Shown here piece by piece: positions 1-5,464 of a stretch of DNA of 6,562 nucleotides (position 1 is the stretch's first letter; each line of letters begins with the position of its first letter). The notes under the pieces are model-generated. The model was not told where the DNA came from. It was given only the letters and a program-made list of their open reading frames with translations, and searched no databases. The position numbers and the translations under genes are program-made. The DNA comes from Oscillospiraceae bacterium (GTDB lineage: Bacteria; Bacillota_A; Clostridia; Saccharofermentanales; Saccharofermentanaceae), in NCBI GenBank assembly GCA_902791885.1, contig CADAXO010000177.1:1-6562 (forward strand). Direction: 5' to 3'.

Positions 1-1
1 A

Positions 2-883
2 AACGCAGGATACGAAGTAACCGAAACGGATTTGAATAGCATAGAAAATAGTTTGGGAATAAAAATTCCGCCTCTTATGCGAGACTATTATCTTAGATAT
101 AACGGAGCTTGGGTAAAGACTATTTATGCTAAAGGAATAGATGGTGATATATATGGTCTTCATGGGATCTCGCCAATAAAGTACAAGAATAAACCGGCAG
201 GTAATAACACGTTTGTGCCGGATGATTCAGGAATAGGTGAATTCGAACAGTATGTTGAATGGAATAGGGATTATGATGTAGTAGTGAGTAATAGATTGGT
301 TCCTTTTGCTTACGATGAAGGCGGAGAAATGTATTACTGGCAAGCAGAGACTACAGCTGTATATTACGTTCTTTCGGAAGATATCGATAATGCAAAAAGA
401 GTATTCGATGATCTGGAGAGCTTTTTTCAAGCATTTTGTGATGCAGTAAGACTTAAAGAATCTTTGGAGGATAATAAACCCAAAGAATCTATAGAAGAAT
501 TGGAGAAGAATTGTTGGGATGAGCCACCACACTATTCATCATACGTGGTAATAACATCATATAAGGCCAGACAAAAACCTATATGTGAACTGACAGATGA
601 AGAGATTCGACTTTTGATCAGTCAAAAGATCGGACTGAAATACTTGTTGCCAATAGCTGTCAGAATGTTGCAGATCAATCCATTTATGATGATAACGTTT
701 TACCCTGGTGACTTAATGAATTGCTTGCTTACTTTGGATGTTGAAGATTGGAAGGATAATACGGACGTCTTTAGAAATTTCTTTCAAATTGCTTTGGATA
801 ATCAAGTGCGTATATTTCAAAACAAAGAATTATCAGGAGATAGATTACTTCGACTGATGGATTACTATTCTTCTTTACAGTGA
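2..883 (+). CDS. SUKH (SMI1/KNR4) + CdiI-like two-domain immunity protein, 5' partial
   Basis: Probable toxin-immunity protein acting in the cytoplasm against a polymorphic or contact-dependent toxin. The frame is open to the left edge, so the gene starts outside the window. The TTG at 32 is an ordinary Leu codon, because the residues before it (NAGYEVTETDL) fit the usual start of a SUKH domain. About 293 residues are visible. Residues 1-150 show SUKH signs: IPPLMRDYYLRYNG near the start and LVPFAYDEGGEMYYW at about residues 99-113. After a Glu/Lys-rich linker, residues about 180-255 resemble the CdiI-type immunity domain: a KPICELTDEEIRLLI stretch, then GLKYLLPIAVRML, NPF and YPGDLM, then a Trp. 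SUKH proteins are known toxin neutralisers. Which toxin this one meets cannot be told, since the upstream gene is missing. The gene is AT-rich compared with its right-hand neighbours (hand counts of 37% and 30% GC in two 60-base blocks, against 53% in mgtE), which suggests horizontal transfer. Family assignment is from pattern memory; the SUKH part is the surer of the two. Confidence 0.8.
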   Translation, partial: NAGYEVTETDLNSIENSLGIKIPPLMRDYYLRYNGAWVKTIYAKGIDGDIYGLHGISPIKYKNKPAGNNTFVPDDSGIGEFEQYVEWNRDYDVVVSNRLVPFAYDEGGEMYYWQAETTAVYYVLSEDIDNAKRVFDDLESFFQAFCDAVRLKESLEDNKPKESIEELEKNCWDEPPHYSSYVVITSYKARQKPICELTDEEIRLLISQKIGLKYLLPIAVRMLQINPFMMITFYPGDLMNCLLTLDVEDWKDNTDVFRNFFQIALDNQVRIFQNKELSGDRLLRLMDYYSSLQ

Positions 884-914
884 CTATGGTTACAGGGAAA
901 GTAGAGGAATGAAA

Positions 915-941
915 ACGACCGGCTGTTATACATCCGGTCGT
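915..941. terminator. Hairpin terminator between immunity gene and tRNA-Pro
   Basis: An 8-bp perfect stem (ACGACCGG at 915-922 pairing with CCGGTCGT at 934-941) closes an 11-base loop. It lies 31 bases after the immunity gene stop. On the plus strand it is followed by a T-rich but interrupted stretch (AGTTGTTTG). On the minus strand it is followed by TTT. It can plausibly stop transcripts from both sides: the immunity gene from the left and tRNA-Pro read-through from the right. The T-tracts are weak, so efficiency is uncertain. Confidence 0.6.
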
Positions 942-1065
942 AGTTGTTTGTGCGTGTCCCAGTTCGTAAAAATTGGTAAGTTTTTGGTAAATTGCGATTT
1001 CTACAAGAATGTAAAGCCCTACAATGCCTGTTTTTACTGACTTCTTGCGACACGATCTGTAAAAG
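942..1065. other. Gene-free spacer beyond the 3' end of tRNA-Pro
   Basis: No convincing gene is seen here; reading frames crossing it on either strand run into the tRNA and match nothing I recognise. It carries two copies of TTGGTAA (973-979 and 984-990), spaced 11 bp apart in the same orientation, inside an AT-rich patch. Position next to a tRNA 3' end and AT-rich short direct repeats would be compatible with a remnant of an integration site, but no integrase gene or tRNA-end duplicate is visible in the window. Confidence 0.4.
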
Positions 1066-1141
1066 TGGTCGAGGTGACAGGATTCGAACCTGCGACCCCA
1101 TGCTCCCAAAGCACGTACGCTACCAACTGCGCTACACCTCG
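1066..1141 (-). tRNA. tRNA-Pro, anticodon UGG, CCA encoded
   Basis: Read on the minus strand, all cloverleaf parts are present. The 7-bp acceptor stem is CGAGGTG with CACCTCG, and C1:G72 is the usual mark of bacterial tRNA-Pro. The D arm is GCGC/GCGT with loop AGTTGGTA. The 5-bp anticodon stem closes loop TTTGGGA, giving anticodon TGG. A 5-base variable loop follows, then the T arm GCAGG-TTCGAAT-CCTGT, discriminator A and an encoded CCA. Total length is 76 bases. It decodes CCN proline codons. It stands alone, with a promoter directly upstream (1158-1188). Its 3' end faces the AT-rich immunity region, the side where mobile elements usually insert. Confidence 0.97.
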
Positions 1142-1157
1142 ATCTCAAGTACGATAG

Positions 1158-1188
1158 ATTGTATCACATATTTTGATGTAATTGACAA
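1158..1188 (-). promoter_or_regulatory. Promoter of tRNA-Pro
   Basis: On the minus strand, TTGTCA (1188-1183) acts as -35. After a long 19-base spacer comes TACAAT (1163-1158), preceded by TG at -15/-14 (TGATACAAT, an extended -10). The extended -10 can compensate for the poor spacing. The expected start is near 1151, giving a leader of about 10 bases before the tRNA. The -35 shares bases with the -35 of the mgtE promoter on the other strand. Confidence 0.6.
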
Positions 1189-1210
1189 CCCCCTTCATGC
1201 GTGCTAAAAC
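1182..1210 (+). promoter_or_regulatory. Promoter of mgtE
   Basis: A consensus TTGACA (1182-1187) is followed by exactly 17 bases and then TAAAAC (1205-1210), a weak -10 matching 4 of 6 bases. The predicted start is near 1217, leaving a leader of about 45 bases before the mgtE ATG. That is far too short for an M-box magnesium riboswitch, so any magnesium control is more likely post-translational, through the protein's own sensor domain. Confidence 0.5.
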
Positions 1211-1261
1211 AAAATGAACTTGGACACTCCTGTTTAATAATAATAAAAGGAGGAAAGACCA

Positions 1262-2641
1262 ATGGATTACATCAAAGAGATCACTGAGATCATCCGCGGT
1301 AATGATTCTCCGAAGACGATGATGAACAGGCTCGATGACTACCATGCGAACGACATCGCTGAGGTCATGAGCGGTCTTTCTTTACAGGAACGCAAGAAGT
1401 TTTACCGTGTGTGCAGCCTTGATATGCTTGCCGAGATATTCGAGTACCTCGACGAAGAGGAAGCGGGTAACTATCTCGACGAGATGGACATCCGTAAGGC
1501 ATCGGCAGTTATATCAAGACTTGATACAGACACGGCAGTTGATATCTTAAGTTCCATCGATAAAGACAAGCGCGCTCTCATCATCGACACCGTCGATCCG
1601 GACGTCCAAAAAGAGATCCGTCTCATCTCGTCATTCGACGATGAGGAGATCGGTTCGCGTATGACCGTCAACTACATCGTTATCAAGGAAGGCAGCACCG
1701 TAAAGCAGGCTATGAATGAGCTTGTGAGGCAGGCCGAGGATAACGACAACATCTCCACGCTTTTCGTTGTGGATGAGAACGGCATCTTCTACGGCGCGAT
1801 AGACCTTAAGGATCTTATTACGGCGAGAAGCGGAACGGCGCTTGATGACATCATCGCCACATCATTCCCCTACGTGTACGCTACGGAGCAGACGGAGGAC
1901 TGCATCGAGAAGCTCAAGGACTATTCGGAAACGCTTGTCCCCGTGCTTGATGACAGCAACAGGCTTCTCGGCGTAATCACATCGCAGAACATCATCGAGG
2001 CGGCAGACGAAGAGATGGGCGAAGACTACGCAAGACTTGCAGGTCTCATCTCGGAGGAAGATCTTAACGAGACTCTACCCGAGAGCATGAAGAAAAGACT
2101 TCCGTGGCTTCTCATTCTCCTTGTATTAGGCATCATCGTCTCCACCGTCGTCGGAGCTTTCGAAAAGGTAGTCGCCTCGTTAACACTCATCGTCGCGTTC
2201 CAGTCTCTCATACTCGACATGGCAGGTAATGTCGGAACACAGTCGCTTGCTGTCACGATCAGAGTATTGACCGACGAGAATCTTACATTTAAACAGAAAT
2301 TCAGTCTTGTAATAAAAGAGACCAGAATCGGATTCTTTAACGGAACACTGTTAGGCGTGGTTTCCTTCCTTCTGATCGGTATCTATCTTATGGTGTTTAA
2401 GGACAAGGACGCCGTATTCGCATTCTCGGTATCGGGATGCATAGGCCTGTCGCTTATAATCGCGATGATAATCTCGGCTTCAATAGGCACACTGATCCCT
2501 CTGTTCTTTAAGAAGATCAATATCGACCCGGCAGTAGCATCAGGACCTCTCATCACCACAGTAAACGACCTTGTCGCCGTCGTGACTTACTACGGCACAA
2601 GCTGGATACTGCTTCTTAACGTTCTCCATCTCGGACAATAA
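1262..2641 (+). CDS. mgtE: Magnesium transporter MgtE
   Basis: Membrane channel for Mg2+ (in some members Co2+), gated by its cytosolic magnesium-sensing part. At 459 residues it is the normal family length. Order of parts: acidic N-domain (about 25-125); CBS 1 (about 134-195, opening with GSRMTVNYIVI) and CBS 2 (about 197-255); linker 'plug' helix (about 255-280); then five membrane helices from KRLPWLLILL (278-287) onward. The conserved pore stretch DMAGNVGTQS is at 319-328, and DPAVASGPLITTVND (422-436) ends with the conserved pore Asp. One oddity is Phe-Gln-Ser at 313-315, where I would expect Pro (F-x-P) before the DMAGN motif. The start is secured by AGGAGG at 1248-1253, eight bases before the ATG. 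The gene is monocistronic, with its own promoter and a strong terminator at 2669-2700. Confidence 0.95.
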   Translation: MDYIKEITEIIRGNDSPKTMMNRLDDYHANDIAEVMSGLSLQERKKFYRVCSLDMLAEIFEYLDEEEAGNYLDEMDIRKASAVISRLDTDTAVDILSSIDKDKRALIIDTVDPDVQKEIRLISSFDDEEIGSRMTVNYIVIKEGSTVKQAMNELVRQAEDNDNISTLFVVDENGIFYGAIDLKDLITARSGTALDDIIATSFPYVYATEQTEDCIEKLKDYSETLVPVLDDSNRLLGVITSQNIIEAADEEMGEDYARLAGLISEEDLNETLPESMKKRLPWLLILLVLGIIVSTVVGAFEKVVASLTLIVAFQSLILDMAGNVGTQSLAVTIRVLTDENLTFKQKFSLVIKETRIGFFNGTLLGVVSFLLIGIYLMVFKDKDAVFAFSVSGCIGLSLIIAMIISASIGTLIPLFFKKINIDPAVASGPLITTVNDLVAVVTYYGTSWILLLNVLHLGQ

Positions 2642-2668
2642 ACGATGAACACGGGCTTTTACTCGTTT

Positions 2669-2700
2669 TAGGCGTAATCGGTTTGATTACGCCTATTTGT
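2669..2700 (+). terminator. Rho-independent terminator of mgtE
   Basis: A perfect 11-bp stem, TAGGCGTAATC (2669-2679) with GATTACGCCTA (2685-2695), closes a 5-base GGTTT loop and is followed by TTTGT. It starts 28 bases after the mgtE stop. The T-tract is short, but the stem is long and perfect. It separates mgtE from the regulator gene downstream. Confidence 0.8.
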
Positions 2701-2737
2701 AGTATTCACTTACATCAGTTTGTTTAATACTTTAATT

Positions 2738-2747
2738 GAGGTTTCTT
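2738..2747 (+). promoter_or_regulatory. Ribosome site fixing the regulator start at ATG 2748
   Basis: GAGG (2738-2741) sits six bases before ATG 2748. The in-frame TTG at 2736 overlaps this ribosome site, so it cannot sensibly be the start. The MLNNLKILRE opening from 2748 is also the usual start of small XRE regulators. Confidence 0.7.
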
Positions 2748-3096
2748 ATGCTAAACAATCTGAAAATACTACGCGAGTCCAAAGGATATACCCAGCAGCA
2801 GTTATCAGAGATGATAGGTGTGTCCCAGCAAACCCTTCAAAAGTATGAGACTCAGAAGCATGAACCCGATATTGAATCTCTTAAGAAACTCGCTGACATC
2901 TTCGGAGTCACGGTAGATTACCTCGTGAGTCACGGTAGATTACCTCGTAGGCCACACTACGGCAGGCGAAGACCCGAATTACGGCATAAGCGAGAGCGAG
3001 TTCCTGATAATAGAGAACTTCCGTAAACTCGACAAGGATACAAGAAACGATATAGAGCACATCATCTCTAAGCTTGCACAGCGCAAGGGTCACTGA
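2748..3096 (+). pseudogene. XRE-family HTH regulator, frameshifted by a 22-bp tandem duplication
   Basis: Small Cro/C1-type DNA-binding regulator. The helix-turn-helix is intact at residues 5-59: LKILRESKGYTQQQLSEMIG, then VSQQTLQKYE and PDIESLKKLADIFGVTVDYL. After Val60 the frame is lost, because 22 bp (2905-2926) are perfectly repeated at 2927-2948, a +1 shift. The present frame continues as an Arg/Pro-rich tail (from SHGRLPRRP) and stops at 3024-3026, giving 92 residues. Removing one copy gives a 108-residue protein continuing GHTTAGEDPNYGIS..., with an acidic helical tail FRKLDKDTRNDIEHIISKL, and stopping at 3094-3096. That stop overlaps the flavodoxin ATG by one base (TGATG). This fit shows which frame is ancestral. 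The truncated protein may still bind DNA, so loss of function is not certain. No clear -35 box was found upstream. The target is unknown; autoregulation and control of the flavodoxin gene are guesses. Confidence 0.88.
2905..2948 (+). repeat. Perfect 22-bp tandem direct repeat (two copies)
   Basis: Copy 1 is 2905-2926 and copy 2 is 2927-2948, identical at all 22 positions, starting GAGTCACGG and ending ACCTCGT. Flanking bases differ, so the unit is exactly 22 bp, which is not a multiple of three. It lies in the codons for the end of the HTH domain (VTVDYLV). Perfect identity suggests a recent event or ongoing gain and loss. Confidence 0.97.
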
Positions 3097-3545
3097 TGAG
3101 TTCCAAAGTTCTGCTTGTTTACTACTCACATACAGAAAAGACAAAGCAGATCGCGAATCTGATAAGACGCGTAACTGACTGTGACGAAGACCGGATCATC
3201 CCGAAAGAAACATACTCCAACGATCCGTATGCTTTAAGGACCAAACTGCACCGCGAAGGCCCGCAAGCGAGGCCTCCGATAAGAAAACTTAACCACGACA
3301 TCAAAGAGTACGGCACAGTAATTATAGGAACACCCGTGTGGAACAACGGGCTTCCTCCCCCTGTGCTTACTTTTCTCGAAGACAACGACTGGCGCGGGAT
3401 AAAGGTGTACCCCTTCTTTTCGAGCGGGGGCATCTATGCGGGCGTGTTAAGCAAGCTCAAAGAAAAAACCAAGGGAGCCGGCATCGCCGACCCCCTGTAT
3501 CTCATCTATGATGATAAAGGCAAGTTCTTAAGACTTGTCGAATGA
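3096..3545 (+). CDS. Flavodoxin-like FMN protein
   Basis: Predicted cytosolic FMN-binding electron carrier or NAD(P)H-quinone-type flavoprotein of the short 'Flavodoxin_4'-like group; 149 residues, near normal size. The fold signs are all there: strand KVLLVYYS then the phosphate loop S11-H-T-E-K-T16; a second loop GTPVWNNGLPPPVLTFL (78-94); and a third at PFFSSGG (106-112). Relatives usually read G-x-P-x-W-W-G in the second loop; here it is W-N-N-G, so one aromatic contact to the flavin may be changed. AAGGG at 3085-3089 lies six bases before the ATG, so it has its own ribosome site. The start also overlaps the ancestral regulator stop (TGATG), the mark of a coupled two-gene operon; the frameshift moves the actual upstream stop 69 bases away. 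No terminator follows, and its stop touches that of the opposing gene. Partner and substrate are unknown. Confidence 0.88.
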   Translation: MSSKVLLVYYSHTEKTKQIANLIRRVTDCDEDRIIPKETYSNDPYALRTKLHREGPQARPPIRKLNHDIKEYGTVIIGTPVWNNGLPPPVLTFLEDNDWRGIKVYPFFSSGGIYAGVLSKLKEKTKGAGIADPLYLIYDDKGKFLRLVE

Positions 3546-4124
3546 TCAGTTATCCCACTTATCAACCGACTTCTTGATCTTGAAGCCTTCCTCGAAAGCC
3601 GTTGCGATAACGGGACCGATTCCTCTGTATGCATGGATGGCGGAATCGTAAATGATGGGCTTCATCTTATCAAGATCAACGTGTCCGTCTGTGAGGATGG
3701 ACTCGTCTGCCTGCTCGGCTACGATCTCACCGATGAGAAGACCCTCTTCCGCGTTCCAGCTTTTTACCTTGCACTCGAGTGTAAGAGGATACTCTTCGAT
3801 GATGGGAGCGTTGACATTCTCACTCTTTCTTACGTGGCAGCCTGCCTTCTCGATCTTATTGACCTTGTTTCCGGATTCAACTCCGAAATAGTCGCTTATC
3901 GTAACTGTATCAACAGTACCGAAAGCTACTGTGAAAGCACCTGTCTTCTCGATATTCTCTGTTGTCTTATGCTTGGATAAGGAAATGATTATCTCATTGA
4001 AGTCAGTCTGTGTTCCCCAAGCCGCGTTCATGGCATTAGGTACGCCGTTCTCATCGTAAGTTCCGATGATAAAAACTGCCTCAGGCATAATTACCGAATT
4101 GTGCTGATCGATCTCAACGCTCAT
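3546..4124 (-). CDS. Flavin reductase family / flavoredoxin-like protein
   Basis: Predicted FMN-binding split-barrel flavoprotein of the flavin-reductase-like (flavoredoxin) family, with the usual length of 192 residues. The N-terminal part shows the typical AVFIIGTYDENGVPNAMNAA (16-35), where the barrel cradles FMN. It then has SLSKHKTTENIEKTGAFTVAF (48-68), with the Lys/His and Thr residues that usually contact the FMN phosphate. ECKVKSWNAEEGLLIGEIV (118-136) is the later barrel strand pair. In anaerobes such proteins shuttle electrons; the actual donor is not readable from sequence. The start is fixed by GGAGGAG at 4137-4131, six bases before the ATG. It lies 38 bases after the zinc-ribbon gene on the same strand, so the two probably form one transcript. 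It converges on the flavodoxin-like gene, giving two FMN proteins side by side. Confidence 0.88.
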   Translation of the reverse strand: MSVEIDQHNSVIMPEAVFIIGTYDENGVPNAMNAAWGTQTDFNEIIISLSKHKTTENIEKTGAFTVAFGTVDTVTISDYFGVESGNKVNKIEKAGCHVRKSENVNAPIIEEYPLTLECKVKSWNAEEGLLIGEIVAEQADESILTDGHVDLDKMKPIIYDSAIHAYRGIGPVIATAFEEGFKIKKSVDKWDN

Positions 4125-4162
4125 AAAAATCTCCTCCGCCTGTTATTGTTAACGACCCGGGA

Positions 4163-4423
4163 TCAACCGAGAGTTACTTCTCCGCCTGTAAGATACATAA
4201 GTGCGGCGATTATCCAGAAACTCATTACGATTAAAGTGATTATGATCCATATGATCCTTACAACTTTCCAGATATTCTTGCCTATGATCTTGGTATCGTC
4301 GATAGCGCGCTCGACGTTGGTCCTCTGGGCAATATTCTGGTTAGCCACGCGGTACATAAAGTATCCGCAGTTACTGCAAATCGTTCTGTTTCCGTTCTCT
4401 GTCTTGCATCTGGGACATATCAT
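4163..4423 (-). CDS. Small zinc-ribbon membrane protein
   Basis: An 86-residue protein of unknown function. It opens with a zinc ribbon: C3-x2-C6 (ICPRCK) and C16-x2-C19 (CSNCGY), directly at the N-terminus, as is common for small Clostridia proteins. A polar stretch with a few charges (24-50) follows, then one membrane helix of about 27 residues (53-79: KVVRIIWIIITLIVM, then SFWIIAALMYL). The zinc ribbon is presumably cytosolic. There is no ribosome site before the ATG; a perfect extended -10 lies only six bases upstream, so the mRNA is probably leaderless. It is followed 38 bases later by the flavin-reductase gene. I would not assign a role. Confidence 0.75.
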   Translation of the reverse strand: MICPRCKTENGNRTICSNCGYFMYRVANQNIAQRTNVERAIDDTKIIGKNIWKVVRIIWIIITLIVMSFWIIAALMYLTGGEVTLG

Positions 4424-4429
4424 AGACGC

Positions 4430-4438
4430 ATTATACCA
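4430..4438 (-). promoter_or_regulatory. Extended -10 box of the zinc-ribbon gene, leaderless
   Basis: On the minus strand TGGTATAAT is a perfect extended -10 (TG-n-TATAAT). After TATAAT only GCGTCT separates it from the ATG at 4423, so transcription would begin at or one base before the start codon. No good -35 is seen at 16-18 bases; the extended -10 may suffice. Confidence 0.6.
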
Positions 4439-4479
4439 TAAGGCGGGATTATTTCATTTATTTGTAACTATTATTAATG

Positions 4480-4485
4480 TATAAT
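4480..4485 (+). promoter_or_regulatory. -10 box of the glycosyltransferase gene, leaderless
   Basis: A perfect TATAAT is followed by seven bases (CGGTTAC) and then ATG 4493, so the predicted transcript starts at the start codon. No Shine-Dalgarno sequence lies between. The -35 region is AT-rich, with only weak matches (TTTATT at 4457-4462, spacer 17). Confidence 0.55.
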
Positions 4486-4492
4486 CGGTTAC

Positions 4493-5464
4493 ATGAAAGA
4501 TACTGTTTTATATATCGTAGTACCCGTCTATAAGGACGCGGAAGTAATCAAGATCACATGTCCCATGTTCCTCGGACAGCTCTACAAGATGAGAGACGAG
4601 GGACTTATCTCGGATAAGAGCCGTCTCCTCTTTGTTGATGACGGAAGCGGCGACGACTCCTGGGATACTATCAAGCAGCTTTGCGATGATAATAAGCCTT
4701 ATGTCCAAGGCTTCGCCCTGTCACGTAACAGAGGTCACCAGAACGCCGTTACGGCAGGTCTCATGGAAGTTAAGGACAAGTGCGATGTCACCATCACGAT
4801 CGATGACGACGGCCAGGACGACATCAACGCCATGACTACCATGATGAAGGAATTCGACAACGGCTGCGAGATCGTCTACGGCGTAAGACAGAACAGAGAC
4901 ACGGATACTTTCATGAAGCGCTTCACCGCGCAGACTTACTATAAGACACTTAATGTTCTCGGCGCTGACGTTATCTATAACCACGCTGACTACAGACTCG
5001 TATCTTCAAGAGCTTTGAAGGAGTTCGCGAACTTCAAGGAAGTAAACCTTTTCTTAAGAGGTCTCTTCCCCATGGTCGGCTTCAAGAGCACATGCGTTTA
5101 TTACGACAGACACGAGCGTCTCGCAGGTAAGGGCCACTACTCCATCTCCAAGATGTTCGGCCTTGCTTTCGATGGCGTTACGAGCCTTTCCGTAAAACCT
5201 CTGAAGATGATCACATGGTTCGGATCTTTCGTTGCGTTCGTAAGTTTCCTTTTGCTTGTATACACGCTGATATCCTACTTCTGCGGCAACACTCCTCAGG
5301 GTTGGGCAAGTACATCGTGTATCATCTGCTTTCTTAGCGGCATTCAGATGATAAGCATCGGCGTTTTGGGCGAATATATCGGTAAGATCTACCTCGAGAC
5401 CAAGCAGCGCCCCAGATACATCATCAGTGAGCGTTACGGGGAAGACGAAGATCAAAGAAGCTGA
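4493..5464 (+). CDS. Family 2 glycosyltransferase, GtrB/DPM1-like (polyprenyl-phosphate sugar synthase)
   Basis: Membrane-bound enzyme expected to transfer a sugar from a nucleotide sugar to undecaprenyl phosphate on the inner face of the membrane, feeding wall-polymer or polysaccharide decoration. It has 323 residues, normal for the group. The GT-A domain begins at once (YIVVPVYKDAE, 7-17). It continues with nucleotide-binding VDDGSGDDSW (48-57), LSRNRGHQNAVTAG (76-89), and the metal site IDDDGQDD (103-110), where relatives have D-x-D-x-Q-D. Acceptor-side NHADYRLVSSRAL is at 163-175. The late conserved GHYSISKM (214-221) corresponds to the usual G-x-S-x-Y-x-x-x-K-M/L region. Two membrane helices follow (about 241-263 and 274-296), then the typical GEYIGKIYLETKQRPRYII. 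The start is fixed by the fold: only six residues precede the first strand. The sugar is unknown. Its last 41 bp overlap the opposing hemZ. Confidence 0.93.
   Translation: MKDTVLYIVVPVYKDAEVIKITCPMFLGQLYKMRDEGLISDKSRLLFVDDGSGDDSWDTIKQLCDDNKPYVQGFALSRNRGHQNAVTAGLMEVKDKCDVTITIDDDGQDDINAMTTMMKEFDNGCEIVYGVRQNRDTDTFMKRFTAQTYYKTLNVLGADVIYNHADYRLVSSRALKEFANFKEVNLFLRGLFPMVGFKSTCVYYDRHERLAGKGHYSISKMFGLAFDGVTSLSVKPLKMITWFGSFVAFVSFLLLVYTLISYFCGNTPQGWASTSCIICFLSGIQMISIGVLGEYIGKIYLETKQRPRYIISERYGEDEDQRS

Noticed and set aside
32..34. TTG at 32 as the start codon of the immunity gene
   Set aside because: The frame is open to the left edge and the residues before it fit the SUKH domain start, so it is an internal Leu codon of a gene cut by the window.
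771..1148. Minus-strand 125-residue frame across the tRNA and spacer
   Set aside because: It begins inside tRNA-Pro and ends inside the immunity gene; its product has no recognisable domain.
1142..1261. M-box (magnesium) riboswitch before mgtE
   Set aside because: Only 120 bp separate the tRNA and mgtE, and the predicted leader is about 45 bases, too short; no matching paired elements were seen.
2736..2738. TTG at 2736 as the regulator start
   Set aside because: It overlaps the GAGG ribosome site of ATG 2748, which gives a normal XRE N-terminus.
2905..2948. Programmed ribosomal frameshift in the regulator
   Set aside because: No slippery heptamer is seen; the exact duplication explains the frame change fully.
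3633..3980. Plus-strand 115-residue frame inside the flavin-reductase gene
   Set aside because: Antisense shadow of a well-supported gene, with no ribosome site and no recognisable motif.
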